64,000 bases of DNA from contig NC_011144.1 of NCBI RefSeq assembly GCF_000017265.1, positions 3,140,001 through 3,204,000 of the forward strand, in the 5' to 3' direction. Shown here one piece after another: positions 17,719 to 25,875 of the stretch. Source of the DNA: Phenylobacterium zucineum HLK1 (lineage in GTDB: Bacteria > Pseudomonadota > Alphaproteobacteria > Caulobacterales > Caulobacteraceae). Below the pieces are notes generated by a model, which saw only the letters and a list, made by a program, of their open reading frames with translations, searched no databases and was not told the origin of the DNA. A program made the position numbers and the translations under genes. Numbering within the stretch: the stretch's first letter is position 1; the number at the start of each line of letters is the position of its first letter.

Positions 17719-18130
17719 ACTGACGGTGACGCACCGCTACCCGTTCCCTGCCGAGCGGGTGTTCGACGCCTGGCTGGACCCGAGGATCGCCCGCCGGTTC
17801 CTGTTCACCAGCCCAGAGAGCGAGATCGTCCGCTGCGACATCGACGCCCGGGTGGGCGGCCGCTTCGCCATCGCCGACCACCGCGACGGGGCCGAGGACA
17901 TCCTGCACGTCGGCGAGTACCTGGAGATCGACCGGCCCCGGCGACTGGTCTTCACCTTCGGCGTGCCGCAATTCGACCCGACGATGACGAGGGTGACGGT
18001 CGAGATCGCCGCCGACGGCGATGGCTGCCTGCTGACCCTGACGCACGAGGATGTGCCGCCGCAGTGGGTGGAGCAGGACCGCGAGGGCTGGACGATGATC
18101 CTGGCCGGGCTGGAGCGGGCGCTGGCCTAG
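17711..18130 (+). CDS. SRPBCC (AHSA1/START-like) domain protein
   Basis: 139 aa filling a single SRPBCC fold: YPFPAERVFDAWLDP at the start, VGGRF in the middle, WTMILAGLERAL helix at the end. Binds a small hydrophobic ligand in related proteins; here probably works with the overlapping ArsR regulator. The stop shares CTAG (18127-18130) with the convergent gene. Confidence 0.86.
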   Translation: MAELTVTHRYPFPAERVFDAWLDPRIARRFLFTSPESEIVRCDIDARVGGRFAIADHRDGAEDILHVGEYLEIDRPRRLVFTFGVPQFDPTMTRVTVEIAADGDGCLLTLTHEDVPPQWVEQDREGWTMILAGLERALA

Positions 18131-18627
18131 GAACCTGGCTCCGCCGACCACCATCCGGGGCGGCCGGCCGCACACGCGGCGACGTCGTCGATGATCTGCG
18201 GATAGCCGTCGCCGTCCTCGAAGCCGGCGTCCGCGATCACCTCGCCGTCGACATGGACCTGCAGCGAACGGGTGCTGCGCAGCAGGCCGACCTGCGCCTC
18301 GGTCAACCCGCCGTCCGCCATCAGGTAGTTCGGCGCCGGGTAGTCCGGCGTGAAGGGGAAGCGGCCTTCGTCCGTGGCGATCTCGCCGCGGCTTCCGCGC
18401 GCGAGCTCCTGACCGTCTGGGACGCCGACGCCGACATAATACCTGTCCGCGTGGATGAGCTGGAGCATCCGGCCGTCGTAGAGCTGGGCCTGGGCGAGGC
18501 ACATCTCCTCGTCGACATACATCCACCAGACGCCCCCGGCGTGGAGGGTCGGCGTGGACGACTCCTCGGCGTGGGCCGTGGCGGCCGCGCCCATCAGCAC
18601 GGCCGCAGCCAGGACCATACGCAGCAT
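18127..18627 (-). CDS. Exported hypothetical protein
   Basis: 166 aa from the ATG at 18625-18627, preceded by a GGGGAGG ribosome site. Signal peptide MLRMVLAAAVLMGAAATAHA with an AHA-E cleavage site. The mature part has an N-terminal beta-rich region (GGVWWMYVDEEMCLAQAQL) and two cysteines that could form a disulfide. No family recognised; presumably periplasmic. The huge open frame running on to 21642 in the same phase is an artefact of GC-rich coding. Confidence 0.7.
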   Translation of the reverse strand: MLRMVLAAAVLMGAAATAHAEESSTPTLHAGGVWWMYVDEEMCLAQAQLYDGRMLQLIHADRYYVGVGVPDGQELARGSRGEIATDEGRFPFTPDYPAPNYLMADGGLTEAQVGLLRSTRSLQVHVDGEVIADAGFEDGDGYPQIIDDVAACAAGRPGWWSAEPGS

Positions 18628-18701
18628 CCGTCGCCTCCCCAGGTTGTTCTCGCGCCAGCTTAACTTCCAAGCGGCGGCGGCGTAAAGAACGGATCGCGAA
18701 C

Positions 18702-21512
18702 CTAGCCCGGTTCGCCGTCCGCAACGCTCAGGAAGCCCGCCACCTGCTCGATGGCCTCCACCAGCGTCACGCGCTGCAGCTCGACACCCTCCGGAAGGCC
18801 CGAGAACAGGCGCGTCGGGGCGGCCGCGTCCAGCATGACGAAGACGCCGCGATCGTCGGCCCGCCGGATCAGGCGACCGAAGGCCTGGGCGATGCGGCCC
18901 CGCGCGATGGCGTCGTCGTAGCCCTTGTTCCCGAACCGCGCTCGCCGGGCCTTGTGCAGGATGTCGGGCCGTGGCCACGGCACGCGGTCGAACACGAGGA
19001 GGCGCAGCGACCGGCCCGGCACGTCCACGCCGTCGCGGACCGCATCGGTGCCCAGCAGGCAGGCGTCCTGTTCGGCCCGGAAGATGTCCACCAGCGCCCC
19101 GACCTCCAGCGGATCGACGTGCTGGGCGTAGAGGGCCAGCCCCTTGTCGGCGAGCGGGCCGGCGATGCGCTCGTGCACCGCCTTCAGCCGGCGGATGGCG
19201 GTGAAGAGACCCAGGCCCCCGCCCCCGGCGGCCAGGAACAGCTCGCGCATGGCGGCGGCCACCTGGCGCGCATCGTCCCGGCCGACGTCGGTGACCACCA
19301 GGGCGCGGGCGTTCCGGGCGTAATCGAACGGCGAGGCCAGCTTCAGGGTCTTGGGCCGGTCGGGCAGGCGCGCCGCGCCCGTCCGCATCTCGGCCAGGGC
19401 GAAGGGGTCGTCCAGCGTGGGGTCGGCCAGGGTCGCGCTGGTCACCAGCACCCCGTGGGCCGGGGCGATCACCGCGTTGGTCAGCGGCTCGGTCGGGTCC
19501 ACCCAGTGGCGGCGGCAGGCGGCGTCCACCACCCGCCCGTAGAGAAAGGTGGCGTCGAACCAGTCCACGAAGTCGGGGTCGTCCTCGGCGTCCTCGTCGA
19601 TGGCCCGCAGCATCGAGCGCCAGGCCGGCAGGGTCATCCGCGCGCGGCGGTCCAGGCCGCGCAGCGCCCCCTCGATCCGCGCCCGCTCCGAGCCGCCCAG
19701 GGTGGCGCTCTCCTCGTCCAGCAGGTCCTCCAGCGCGCGGGCCAGCGCCAGCAGCGGCGCCTCGATCCGCGAAAGGGCGGCAGCGGCCTCTCGAGCGGTC
19801 TCGCGCACCAGGTCGAGGGCCGGGCGGGCGGCGCACTCCATGCCGATGTCGGACGAGGTCGCCCGCGCCCGCAGTTGCTCCAGCACCGCCACCAGGAAGC
19901 CCTCGATGGGGCCGATGGGGTTCACCTCGCCGTTGGGCGGCGCGATGCGGCCGGACCAGCCCTCGCCCGGCAGGGCGGCGGCGGCGTGGAGCGCGGCGGC
20001 GAGTGTCTCGCGCGCGTCGTCGCGATCGCCCAGGATGTCGGACAGGCGGTTCTCGAGCCCCCGCCCGCGCCGACCGCGCCCCTCGGGCCCGCGGATCCAG
20101 CGGCGCATCTCGGCGGCCTCGGCGCCCGACAGGGCGGCCGAGAACGCGGAATCGGCCGCGTCGAACAGGTGGTGGCCCTCGTCGAAGACGATGCGCTTCA
20201 GCAGGGTGGTCTCGGCGTCGGCCTTGGAGCCGCGCGCGGCCCGGGCGCCGTCGAACGCCGCCTGCGTCATGACGAGGGCGTGGTTGGCGATGACGATGTC
20301 GGCCCGGCGCGAGCCGCGGATCGCTTTCTCCACGAAGCAGGCGCGGTAGTGCTGGCAGCCGGCGTGGACGCACTCGCCGCGCCGGTCCACCAGGTTCTGC
20401 GGGCTGGCCTGGCCCGCCGGCGAGACCGCGAACAGGCCGTGCAGCCAGGCGGGGAAGTCGCCGCCCGTCATGTCGCCGTCGCGGGTCGCCCTCGCCCACC
20501 GCGCGGCCAGGGCCATGCCGGTCAGGTCGGCCCCGCCCAGCTGGGCGGCGTTCGCCTGCTCCTGGAAGTTCAGCAGGCACAGGTAGTTCTCGCGCCCCTT
20601 GCGGACGACCACCTTCTTCGCCCGCGCCTTCTCCTCCTCGAAGATGCTGCGGCTCTCGCGCTCGATCTGGCGCTGGAGGGCGCGGGTGTAGGTGGAGACC
20701 CAGACGGCCGGGCCGTTCGCCTCGGCCCACAGCGAGGCGGGGGCCAGGTAGGCCAGGGTCTTGCCGACCCCGGTGCCGGCCTCGGCCAGCATCATCCGCG
20801 GCTCGCCCTCGCGCTCGCGCGGCTGGAAGACGAAGGCGGCCTCGGCGGCGAGCTCGGCCTGGGCCGGCCGCGCCTCGTCGAGCCCGGAACGGCCCAGCAG
20901 GGTCTTCAGCCGCTCGGCGGCCGCCCCGCCCTCGACGGGCTTGGAGCCAGGCTCGCCGGGCGGCGCCTCGGCCTCCCATTCGGCAAGCCGCATCCAGACG
21001 TCGAGGCCGGACGAGCGGAACTGGTTGCCGGCCGGCGCCGAACGCAGCGCCCCGACCACCGCCGGACCCCAGGGCCAGCCGCCGCGCGCCAGGGTCTCGG
21101 CGATCGCCAGCGCCTCCTCGCGGGAGGGTTCGGGGGCCGCGGCCAGCTCGGCCAGCAGGGCCTGGCAGACCTCGCGCAGGGCCCGCGCCTGGGCCTCGGC
21201 GCCCTTCGGCTCGGGCATGCCCATCGCCAGCGCCAGACCCGCCGCCGACGGCGCGGCGAACCGGGCCGGCCGTACGAAGGCGAACAGCTCCAGGGCGTCG
21301 AAGATCCGCGGCGACCTGGGCGGCGCGTTCAGCGCCAGCCGCCGCGCCGTCATCGCCGCATGGGCGACCAGCACGGGGGCGGATTCGAAGAGGTCGCGCG
21401 CGTCGGGCGCCCGAAGGCCCTGCGTCCGCGCGGCGTCCGCCACCGCCGCCCGAGGTCCGGGCAGCACCACCAGGGCCGGGGCGAGATCGAGCGCGGCAGG
21501 GGGAAGAGTCAC
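18702..21512 (-). CDS. DinG/XPD-like ATP-dependent DNA helicase
   Basis: 936 aa, GTG start at 21510-21512. Superfamily 2 iron-sulfur helicase: Walker A GTGVGKT at 246-252, four cluster cysteines C312, C381, C386 and C392, DEGH box at 444-447, and C-terminal helicase motifs (LLGTDAVRDGVDVPG; QAFGRLIRR). Residues 1-125 look like a decayed DnaQ-type 3'-5' exonuclease: the positions of GHNxxFD and IDTLEL read AHAAMTA and FDALEL and the acidic residues are gone. A GTTC-N7-GTTC box sits 28 bases upstream. Role inferred: unwinding of damaged or structured DNA. Confidence 0.87.
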   Translation of the reverse strand: MTLPPAALDLAPALVVLPGPRAAVADAARTQGLRAPDARDLFESAPVLVAHAAMTARRLALNAPPRSPRIFDALELFAFVRPARFAAPSAAGLALAMGMPEPKGAEAQARALREVCQALLAELAAAPEPSREEALAIAETLARGGWPWGPAVVGALRSAPAGNQFRSSGLDVWMRLAEWEAEAPPGEPGSKPVEGGAAAERLKTLLGRSGLDEARPAQAELAAEAAFVFQPREREGEPRMMLAEAGTGVGKTLAYLAPASLWAEANGPAVWVSTYTRALQRQIERESRSIFEEEKARAKKVVVRKGRENYLCLLNFQEQANAAQLGGADLTGMALAARWARATRDGDMTGGDFPAWLHGLFAVSPAGQASPQNLVDRRGECVHAGCQHYRACFVEKAIRGSRRADIVIANHALVMTQAAFDGARAARGSKADAETTLLKRIVFDEGHHLFDAADSAFSAALSGAEAAEMRRWIRGPEGRGRRGRGLENRLSDILGDRDDARETLAAALHAAAALPGEGWSGRIAPPNGEVNPIGPIEGFLVAVLEQLRARATSSDIGMECAARPALDLVRETAREAAAALSRIEAPLLALARALEDLLDEESATLGGSERARIEGALRGLDRRARMTLPAWRSMLRAIDEDAEDDPDFVDWFDATFLYGRVVDAACRRHWVDPTEPLTNAVIAPAHGVLVTSATLADPTLDDPFALAEMRTGAARLPDRPKTLKLASPFDYARNARALVVTDVGRDDARQVAAAMRELFLAAGGGGLGLFTAIRRLKAVHERIAGPLADKGLALYAQHVDPLEVGALVDIFRAEQDACLLGTDAVRDGVDVPGRSLRLLVFDRVPWPRPDILHKARRARFGNKGYDDAIARGRIAQAFGRLIRRADDRGVFVMLDAAAPTRLFSGLPEGVELQRVTLVEAIEQVAGFLSVADGEPG

Positions 21513-21539
21513 CCGCAGAAGTTACCGCGCGGCGGCGGT

Positions 21540-21554
21540 GAACGGAAGGGGAAC
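21540..21554 (-). promoter_or_regulatory. LexA-type SOS box in front of the DinG-like helicase
   Basis: On the minus strand GTTC-CCCTTCC-GTTC, matching the alphaproteobacterial LexA consensus GTTC-N7-GTTC exactly, 28 bases from the helicase start. E. coli dinG is a LexA target, which supports the reading; binding is not proven. Confidence 0.7.
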
Positions 21555-21770
21555 TGTCCCCCACGCTCATAAACCACAGGCGGGCGCGGAGGGTCCGCCA
21601 ACCCTCCACGCGCGTCCCGAGGGGCGCCGGTCGAGCGGACAACCGCCGCTATGTCGGGTACCGGCTGTTGCGAACAAGCTCTGCAATCGTAGGGTGCGGC
21701 AAAGACGCGCATGTGGGCGCGTCACAGTCGTCCGCGCTGCGGGCGTCGAGCAGCAACGGGAGAGCGCAGC

Positions 21771-22742
21771 ATGACCGTCCTCGTCTCCGGTAACACCCCC
21801 ATCAACGTGAACACGCCCGAGATCGGGGCGCTGGCCTGGGGGGACACGCTGACCGCCAACTCCAGCTTCATCTCGCTGCGGTTCGAGCAGTGGATCGACG
21901 AGTTCACCGGCAGCTTCCAGTACGACGTCTTCGGCGAGCTGGCGGGCGGCGTGATCACCGGCTGGAAACAGACCTACAATGGCCAGTTGGTCTTCGAGGT
22001 GACGGGGGCGGAAGTCTCGGTCGGCCAATTCCTGATCTGGGTCGCGAACGACGACAACGCGACCGCCGTGCAGACCATCTTCGCCGGCGCCGACAGCATG
22101 ACCGGATCGCAGTTCCTGGACATCCTGTCCGGTTACGCCGGAGCGGACTCGCTGTTCGGCATGGGCGGCGACGACACGCTGGAGGGCGGCGCGGGCGAGG
22201 ACTACGTGCGCGGCGGTGACGGGGCGGACAGCCTGGCCGGCGGGGCGGACTTCGACGATCTGCACGGCAATCTCGGCAACGACGTCGTGGACGGGGGCCT
22301 GGGGACCGACTGGGTGGTCGGCGGCCAGGGGAACGACCTGCTGCGCGGCGGCGACGATAGCTCCTACGACGTGGTCTACGGCAACCTCGGGAACGACACC
22401 TGCTACGGCGGGGACGGCGGGGACTGGGTGCGCGGCGGCCAGGGCGACGACAGCCTGTCGGCCGGCGGCGGCGCAGACTGGATCTGGGGCGACCGGGGCA
22501 ACGACACCATCGAGGGCGGCGCCGGGGCCGACATCTTCTTCGTGTTCGGCGAGGCCGGGACCGACCGGGTGCTGGACTTCAACGCCGCCGAAGGCGACGT
22601 GGTGCGGGTCGAGGCCGGCTACACCTACAGCGCCGCCCAGGTCGGCGCGGATGTGGTTGTCAGCGTCGGTGGCGGGGCACAGGTGGTCCTGGCCGGGCGC
22701 ACCCTGGCGGCGCTCGGCGACGGCTGGCTGGTCGGCGGCTGA
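21771..22742 (+). CDS. RTX-type calcium-binding repeat protein, copy 1
   Basis: 323 aa from ATG 21771 with GGGAGAG just upstream. Residues 1-115 are a beta-rich domain with a WxDEFTGSFQY motif; from about 120 to 255 there are glycine/aspartate nonapeptides (GGDDTLEGG, GGQGNDLLRGG, GDRGNDTIEGG), then a C-terminal type I secretion-like domain (ADIFFVFGEAGTDRVLDF). No N-terminal signal peptide, consistent with type I export; no transporter genes nearby. Residues 161-323 are almost identical to the next gene. Confidence 0.88.
   Translation: MTVLVSGNTPINVNTPEIGALAWGDTLTANSSFISLRFEQWIDEFTGSFQYDVFGELAGGVITGWKQTYNGQLVFEVTGAEVSVGQFLIWVANDDNATAVQTIFAGADSMTGSQFLDILSGYAGADSLFGMGGDDTLEGGAGEDYVRGGDGADSLAGGADFDDLHGNLGNDVVDGGLGTDWVVGGQGNDLLRGGDDSSYDVVYGNLGNDTCYGGDGGDWVRGGQGDDSLSAGGGADWIWGDRGNDTIEGGAGADIFFVFGEAGTDRVLDFNAAEGDVVRVEAGYTYSAAQVGADVVVSVGGGAQVVLAGRTLAALGDGWLVGG
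22251..22739 (+). repeat. Near-identical 3' block shared by the two RTX genes (copy 1)
   Basis: Codons 161-323 of copy 1 match codons 151-313 of copy 2 (23302-23790) at 157 of 163 residues by direct comparison, with mostly silent DNA differences. The 5' halves are far more different. Confidence 0.9.
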
Positions 22743-22759
22743 GGCGCCGGCGCATTCCC

Positions 22760-22794
22760 GGCCCGCCTCCCCCAACTGGGGGATGCGGCGGGCC
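22760..22794. repeat. Hairpin between the two RTX genes
   Basis: GGCCCGCC (22760-22767) pairs with GGCGGGCC (22787-22794), with an inner stem CCCCC (22769-22773)/GGGGG (22778-22782). There is no T run, so it is an mRNA-stabilising or attenuating structure rather than a clean terminator. Confidence 0.6.
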
Positions 22795-22851
22795 TGCGCC
22801 CCCCCGAGGATGACGGCCATCGTTTGGCTTTAAGTCTCGGGAGGCCGCATC

Positions 22852-23793
22852 ATGGCCACGCTTGTCGCCGGTCCGTCGGGGATCGACTTCGATAACCTCC
22901 TCATCAGCGATCTCCTGCTCGGAGACACGATCGAGGCCACCTCCACCCGCTTCGTCCTGAAGGACGGGGCGTGGCTGGAGGAGTTCACAGGGACCTTCAC
23001 CTACGCGAACGACGAGCTGAGCGGCGGGACCGTCACCGGCTGGCGCGAGACCGAGGCCGGCGAGCTGAAGTTCGACGTCCAGGGCTTCTCGGTCCCGGTG
23101 GCCACCTTCGTCGGCTGGGCCGAGACCAACGACAACGAGGGCGCGCGCAGCGGCATCCTCGCCGGCGCCGATCAGATCACCGGCTCGGCCTTCGCCGACC
23201 GGATGTGGGGCTACGCGGGCAACGACACCCTGGAAGGCGGCGGGGGCCAGGACTTCCTGCGCGGCAACGACGGCGACGACAGCCTTTCGGGCGGGGCCGA
23301 GTTCGACGACCTTCACGGCAACATCGGCAACGACACCGTGGACGGGGGCCTTGGCACCGACTGGGTGGTCGGCGGCCAGGGGAACGACCTGCTGCGCGGC
23401 GGCGAGGACGACTCGTACGACGTGGTCTACGGCAACCTCGGGAACGACACCTGCTACGGCGGCGACGGAGCCGACTGGGTGCGCGGCGGCCAGGGGGACG
23501 ACAGCCTGTCGGCCGGCGGCGGCGCCGACTGGATCTGGGGCGACCGGGGCAACGACACCATCGAAGGCGGCGCCGGGGCCGACATCTTCTTCGTGTTCGG
23601 CGAGGCCGGGACCGACCGGGTGCTCGACTTCAACGCCGCCGAGGGCGACGTGGTGCGGGTCGAGGCCGGCTACACCTACAGCGCCGCCCAGGTCGGCGCG
23701 GATGTGGTGGTCAGCGTCGGCGGCGGGGCCCAGGTCGTACTGGTCGGACGCACGCTGGCGGCCCTCGGCGACGGCTGGCTGGTCGGCGGCTAA
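22852..23793 (+). CDS. RTX-type calcium-binding repeat protein, copy 2
   Basis: 313 aa, ATG 22852 preceded by CGGGAGG. Same plan as the previous gene: beta-rich N-terminal half with WLEEFTGTFTY, glycine/aspartate nonapeptides from about residue 120, and a C-terminal type I secretion-like domain. The first 150 residues differ strongly from copy 1 while the rest is 96% identical, so the pair may recognise different partners through their N-termini. Export by a distant type I system is inferred. Confidence 0.88.
   Translation: MATLVAGPSGIDFDNLLISDLLLGDTIEATSTRFVLKDGAWLEEFTGTFTYANDELSGGTVTGWRETEAGELKFDVQGFSVPVATFVGWAETNDNEGARSGILAGADQITGSAFADRMWGYAGNDTLEGGGGQDFLRGNDGDDSLSGGAEFDDLHGNIGNDTVDGGLGTDWVVGGQGNDLLRGGEDDSYDVVYGNLGNDTCYGGDGADWVRGGQGDDSLSAGGGADWIWGDRGNDTIEGGAGADIFFVFGEAGTDRVLDFNAAEGDVVRVEAGYTYSAAQVGADVVVSVGGGAQVVLVGRTLAALGDGWLVGG
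23302..23790 (+). repeat. Near-identical 3' block shared by the two RTX genes (copy 2)
   Basis: Partner of 22251-22739. The duplicated unit is in direct orientation, about 1.05 kb apart. Confidence 0.9.
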
Positions 23794-23800
23794 AGCCGCC

Positions 23801-24334
23801 TCAGCAGGCGGGCGAGGCGGCCCCGTAGCGGGCGTGGACGGCCTTGGCCGGCGCGCCCGGCTCGCCCAGGACGAGGATCGTCATCCGGTCGTAGTCGCAG
23901 TCGCCCAGCGGCTCGGGGTCCGGATCGCCCAGGGCGCGGGCGATGTCGGGGACGGTGTTGCTGTGCCCCACGACGAGGACCACGGCGTCCTCCGGCGCCT
24001 CGCGCGCGGCGGCGGCCACGCGGGCCGCATGGGCCGCCGCCCCGCCCGCCAGCGACACCGAGGTGGGGGTCAGGCCGGTCGCGAGCGCGGCGGGAAAGCC
24101 GGTCTGCACGGTGCGCTTCAGCGGGGTGGTGAGGACGCGGGAGAGCCGGGCGCCCGCCAGCGCCCCGGCCAGCGCCTCGGCCCGGGCCAGGCCGGCAGGC
24201 GACAGGTCGGGGTCCTTGGAGTCGTCGGCCTTCTCGGCGTGACGGACGAGGATCACGGTTTGGGCCGCGGCCACGGCCGGGCCGGCCATGAGGGCCACGG
24301 ACAGGAGCGGAGCCAGGAAGAGGCGCGGGAGCAT
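23801..24334 (-). CDS. Exported histidine phosphatase family protein
   Basis: 177 aa. Signal peptide to about residue 24 (VAAAQ). The RHAEK motif carries the phosphorylated His, and VVGHSN carries the second His; the length fits the small SixA/phosphoglycerate-mutase-like branch. A C-terminal Cys and an internal Cys could form a disulfide in the periplasm. Substrate unknown. It is convergent with RTX copy 2, 7 bp apart. Confidence 0.85.
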   Translation of the reverse strand: MLPRLFLAPLLSVALMAGPAVAAAQTVILVRHAEKADDSKDPDLSPAGLARAEALAGALAGARLSRVLTTPLKRTVQTGFPAALATGLTPTSVSLAGGAAAHAARVAAAAREAPEDAVVLVVGHSNTVPDIARALGDPDPEPLGDCDYDRMTILVLGEPGAPAKAVHARYGAASPAC

Positions 24335-24371
24335 GCGGCGAGCTTGGCTGCGTCGCGGCCGCCTGTGAAGC

Positions 24372-25259
24372 CTAGGCCGCGGCCTGGGCCGCCGCCAGCT
24401 CGGCGGCGCGACGGCGGGCCCTGGCCTCGGCGCTGTTGACGAGCGCCCAGCGCAGGGTGCGGCCCAGCGCCCGGACGCCCAGGCGGGCGGCGGCCCGGCG
24501 CGGCGCGGAAAGGCGGAAGCCGTGCAGGCGGGCCGCCCAATCGGGCAGCAGGTCCTTGGCCGCGTCGAAGGCCAGCGTCATGGCCGGGCCGGCGGCGGGG
24601 GTCGGCGCCTGCTGGCTCAGCAGCGCGCGGGCGACCTCCTTCGTGCGGTGGTCGTAGCGCAGCTGCGGGCGCACGGCGCGGAAGTAGGCCTCCACCTCGG
24701 CGCGGCTCTCGGGCACGTCCGTCGCGCCGAGCCGCCGGGCGATCTCGGCCGTCTCGCGGTAGTAGCGGTCCTGTTCCGACGGCGGGAAGTCCGGGTCCTT
24801 GTAGCGCAGGTACGCGGCCAGGAACGACGAGACCTCGGCCACGTGAACCCAGGTGAGCAGGTCGGGATCGTCGGCCGAATAGGGGGTCCCGTCGGGCAGC
24901 GTCCCCTTCACGCGGCCGTGGATCGTCCGGACGTGGTCGATGTAGCCCTGCGCCTCGCGGCGGTCCCCGTAGGTGGTGCCGGCGATGAAGCGGGCGGTGC
25001 GCTTCAGCCGCCCCTGCATGTCCTGCCGGAAGTTGGAGTGGTCCCACACGCCGGCCAAGGCGCCCGGATGCAGCATCTGGACGAGCAAGGCGGTGATCCC
25101 GCCCACCATCATGCTGGCGAAGTCGCCGTGCACCTTCCAGCAGGCGCTGTCGGGGCCGAAGAAGCCGGTGTCGGCGCGGTTGCGCTCGACCGTGTCGTCG
25201 CCCGTGCCGCCGACGAGCTGGCGGACCTGCAGGACGATGGCGTGGCGCAGCGGAGGCAT
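24372..25259 (-). CDS. Oxygenase MpaB family (DUF2236) protein
   Basis: 295 aa from the ATG at 25257-25259. DUF2236 hallmarks: MLHPGALAGVWDHS with the conserved His, GTTYGDRREA, and the TWVHVAEVSSFL helix. Related proteins include latex-clearing and MpaB oxygenases that bind heme. The in-frame extension to 25706 overlaps the divergent gene at 25356 and is rejected. A 37-bp gap separates it from the upstream phosphatase on the same strand. Confidence 0.85.
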   Translation of the reverse strand: MPPLRHAIVLQVRQLVGGTGDDTVERNRADTGFFGPDSACWKVHGDFASMMVGGITALLVQMLHPGALAGVWDHSNFRQDMQGRLKRTARFIAGTTYGDRREAQGYIDHVRTIHGRVKGTLPDGTPYSADDPDLLTWVHVAEVSSFLAAYLRYKDPDFPPSEQDRYYRETAEIARRLGATDVPESRAEVEAYFRAVRPQLRYDHRTKEVARALLSQQAPTPAAGPAMTLAFDAAKDLLPDWAARLHGFRLSAPRRAAARLGVRALGRTLRWALVNSAEARARRRAAELAAAQAAA

Positions 25260-25355
25260 GCGGCCAAGATAGTCCGGGACGCGCCCACGGGAAGATGCGG
25301 ACGCCTGCGGCGGTTTCGCCTTGCGCCCGCCGCAATGGCGGAGTCTGCTGGCGGC

Positions 25356-25856
25356 ATGAACACCACCCTGCTCGCCGCTCTCGTCAGCGCCGTCGCCATG
25401 GCCGGGGCCGCCGGCGCAGCCGAGGCGCCCGACGGACCGATGGCGACAGCGGGGGCCAGCGGCTCGCCGCCCACGCCCGCAGCGGCGGACGCGGCTCCGG
25501 CCCGCGCCGACGCGCCCTCCGCGCCGCCGATGCGGCCAATGACCACCGCCCAGCAGATCGACGACTTCCTGGCGAGCTCGCCCGCGGCCCGCATCGAGGC
25601 CGACGAGCTGGCGGAGGCGGGATTCGCCCCCGGAATCCCTCCCGAGCGGCGCGTCCGCGGCGAGGTGTCGGTCGGCGTCGGCAGCCACGGCTACCGCAGC
25701 GTCCACGCCCGCGTCGCAGGTCCCGTTGGCAAGAACGCCTGGGTCAGCGTCCAGGCGGGCCAGACCGAAGGCCGCGGCCTCTATCCCGGCTGCTACGGCC
25801 CGGGGCGCATGGGACCGTGGGACGGCCCCGGCTGCGGGCCGGTCTTCGGCTACTGA
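25356..25856 (+). CDS. Exported hypothetical protein
   Basis: 166 aa from ATG 25356. Signal peptide ending near AGAAEA, a low-complexity Ala/Pro linker (about 25-65), then a compact domain with GEVSVGVGSHGYRSVHARV and a Gly/Pro/Cys-rich end (GCYGPGRMGPWDGPGCGPVFGY in pieces). No family recognised; likely periplasmic or surface. It is divergent from the MpaB gene. Confidence 0.65.
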   Translation: MNTTLLAALVSAVAMAGAAGAAEAPDGPMATAGASGSPPTPAAADAAPARADAPSAPPMRPMTTAQQIDDFLASSPAARIEADELAEAGFAPGIPPERRVRGEVSVGVGSHGYRSVHARVAGPVGKNAWVSVQAGQTEGRGLYPGCYGPGRMGPWDGPGCGPVFGY

Positions 25857-25875
25857 AACATCACCGGCCGGGGCC

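Noticed and set aside
18127..21642. 1171-codon minus-strand frame spanning the helicase region
   Set aside because: Its last 166 codons are a real exported protein with its own start and signal peptide; the rest is out of phase with the helicase and Arg/Gly-rich noise.
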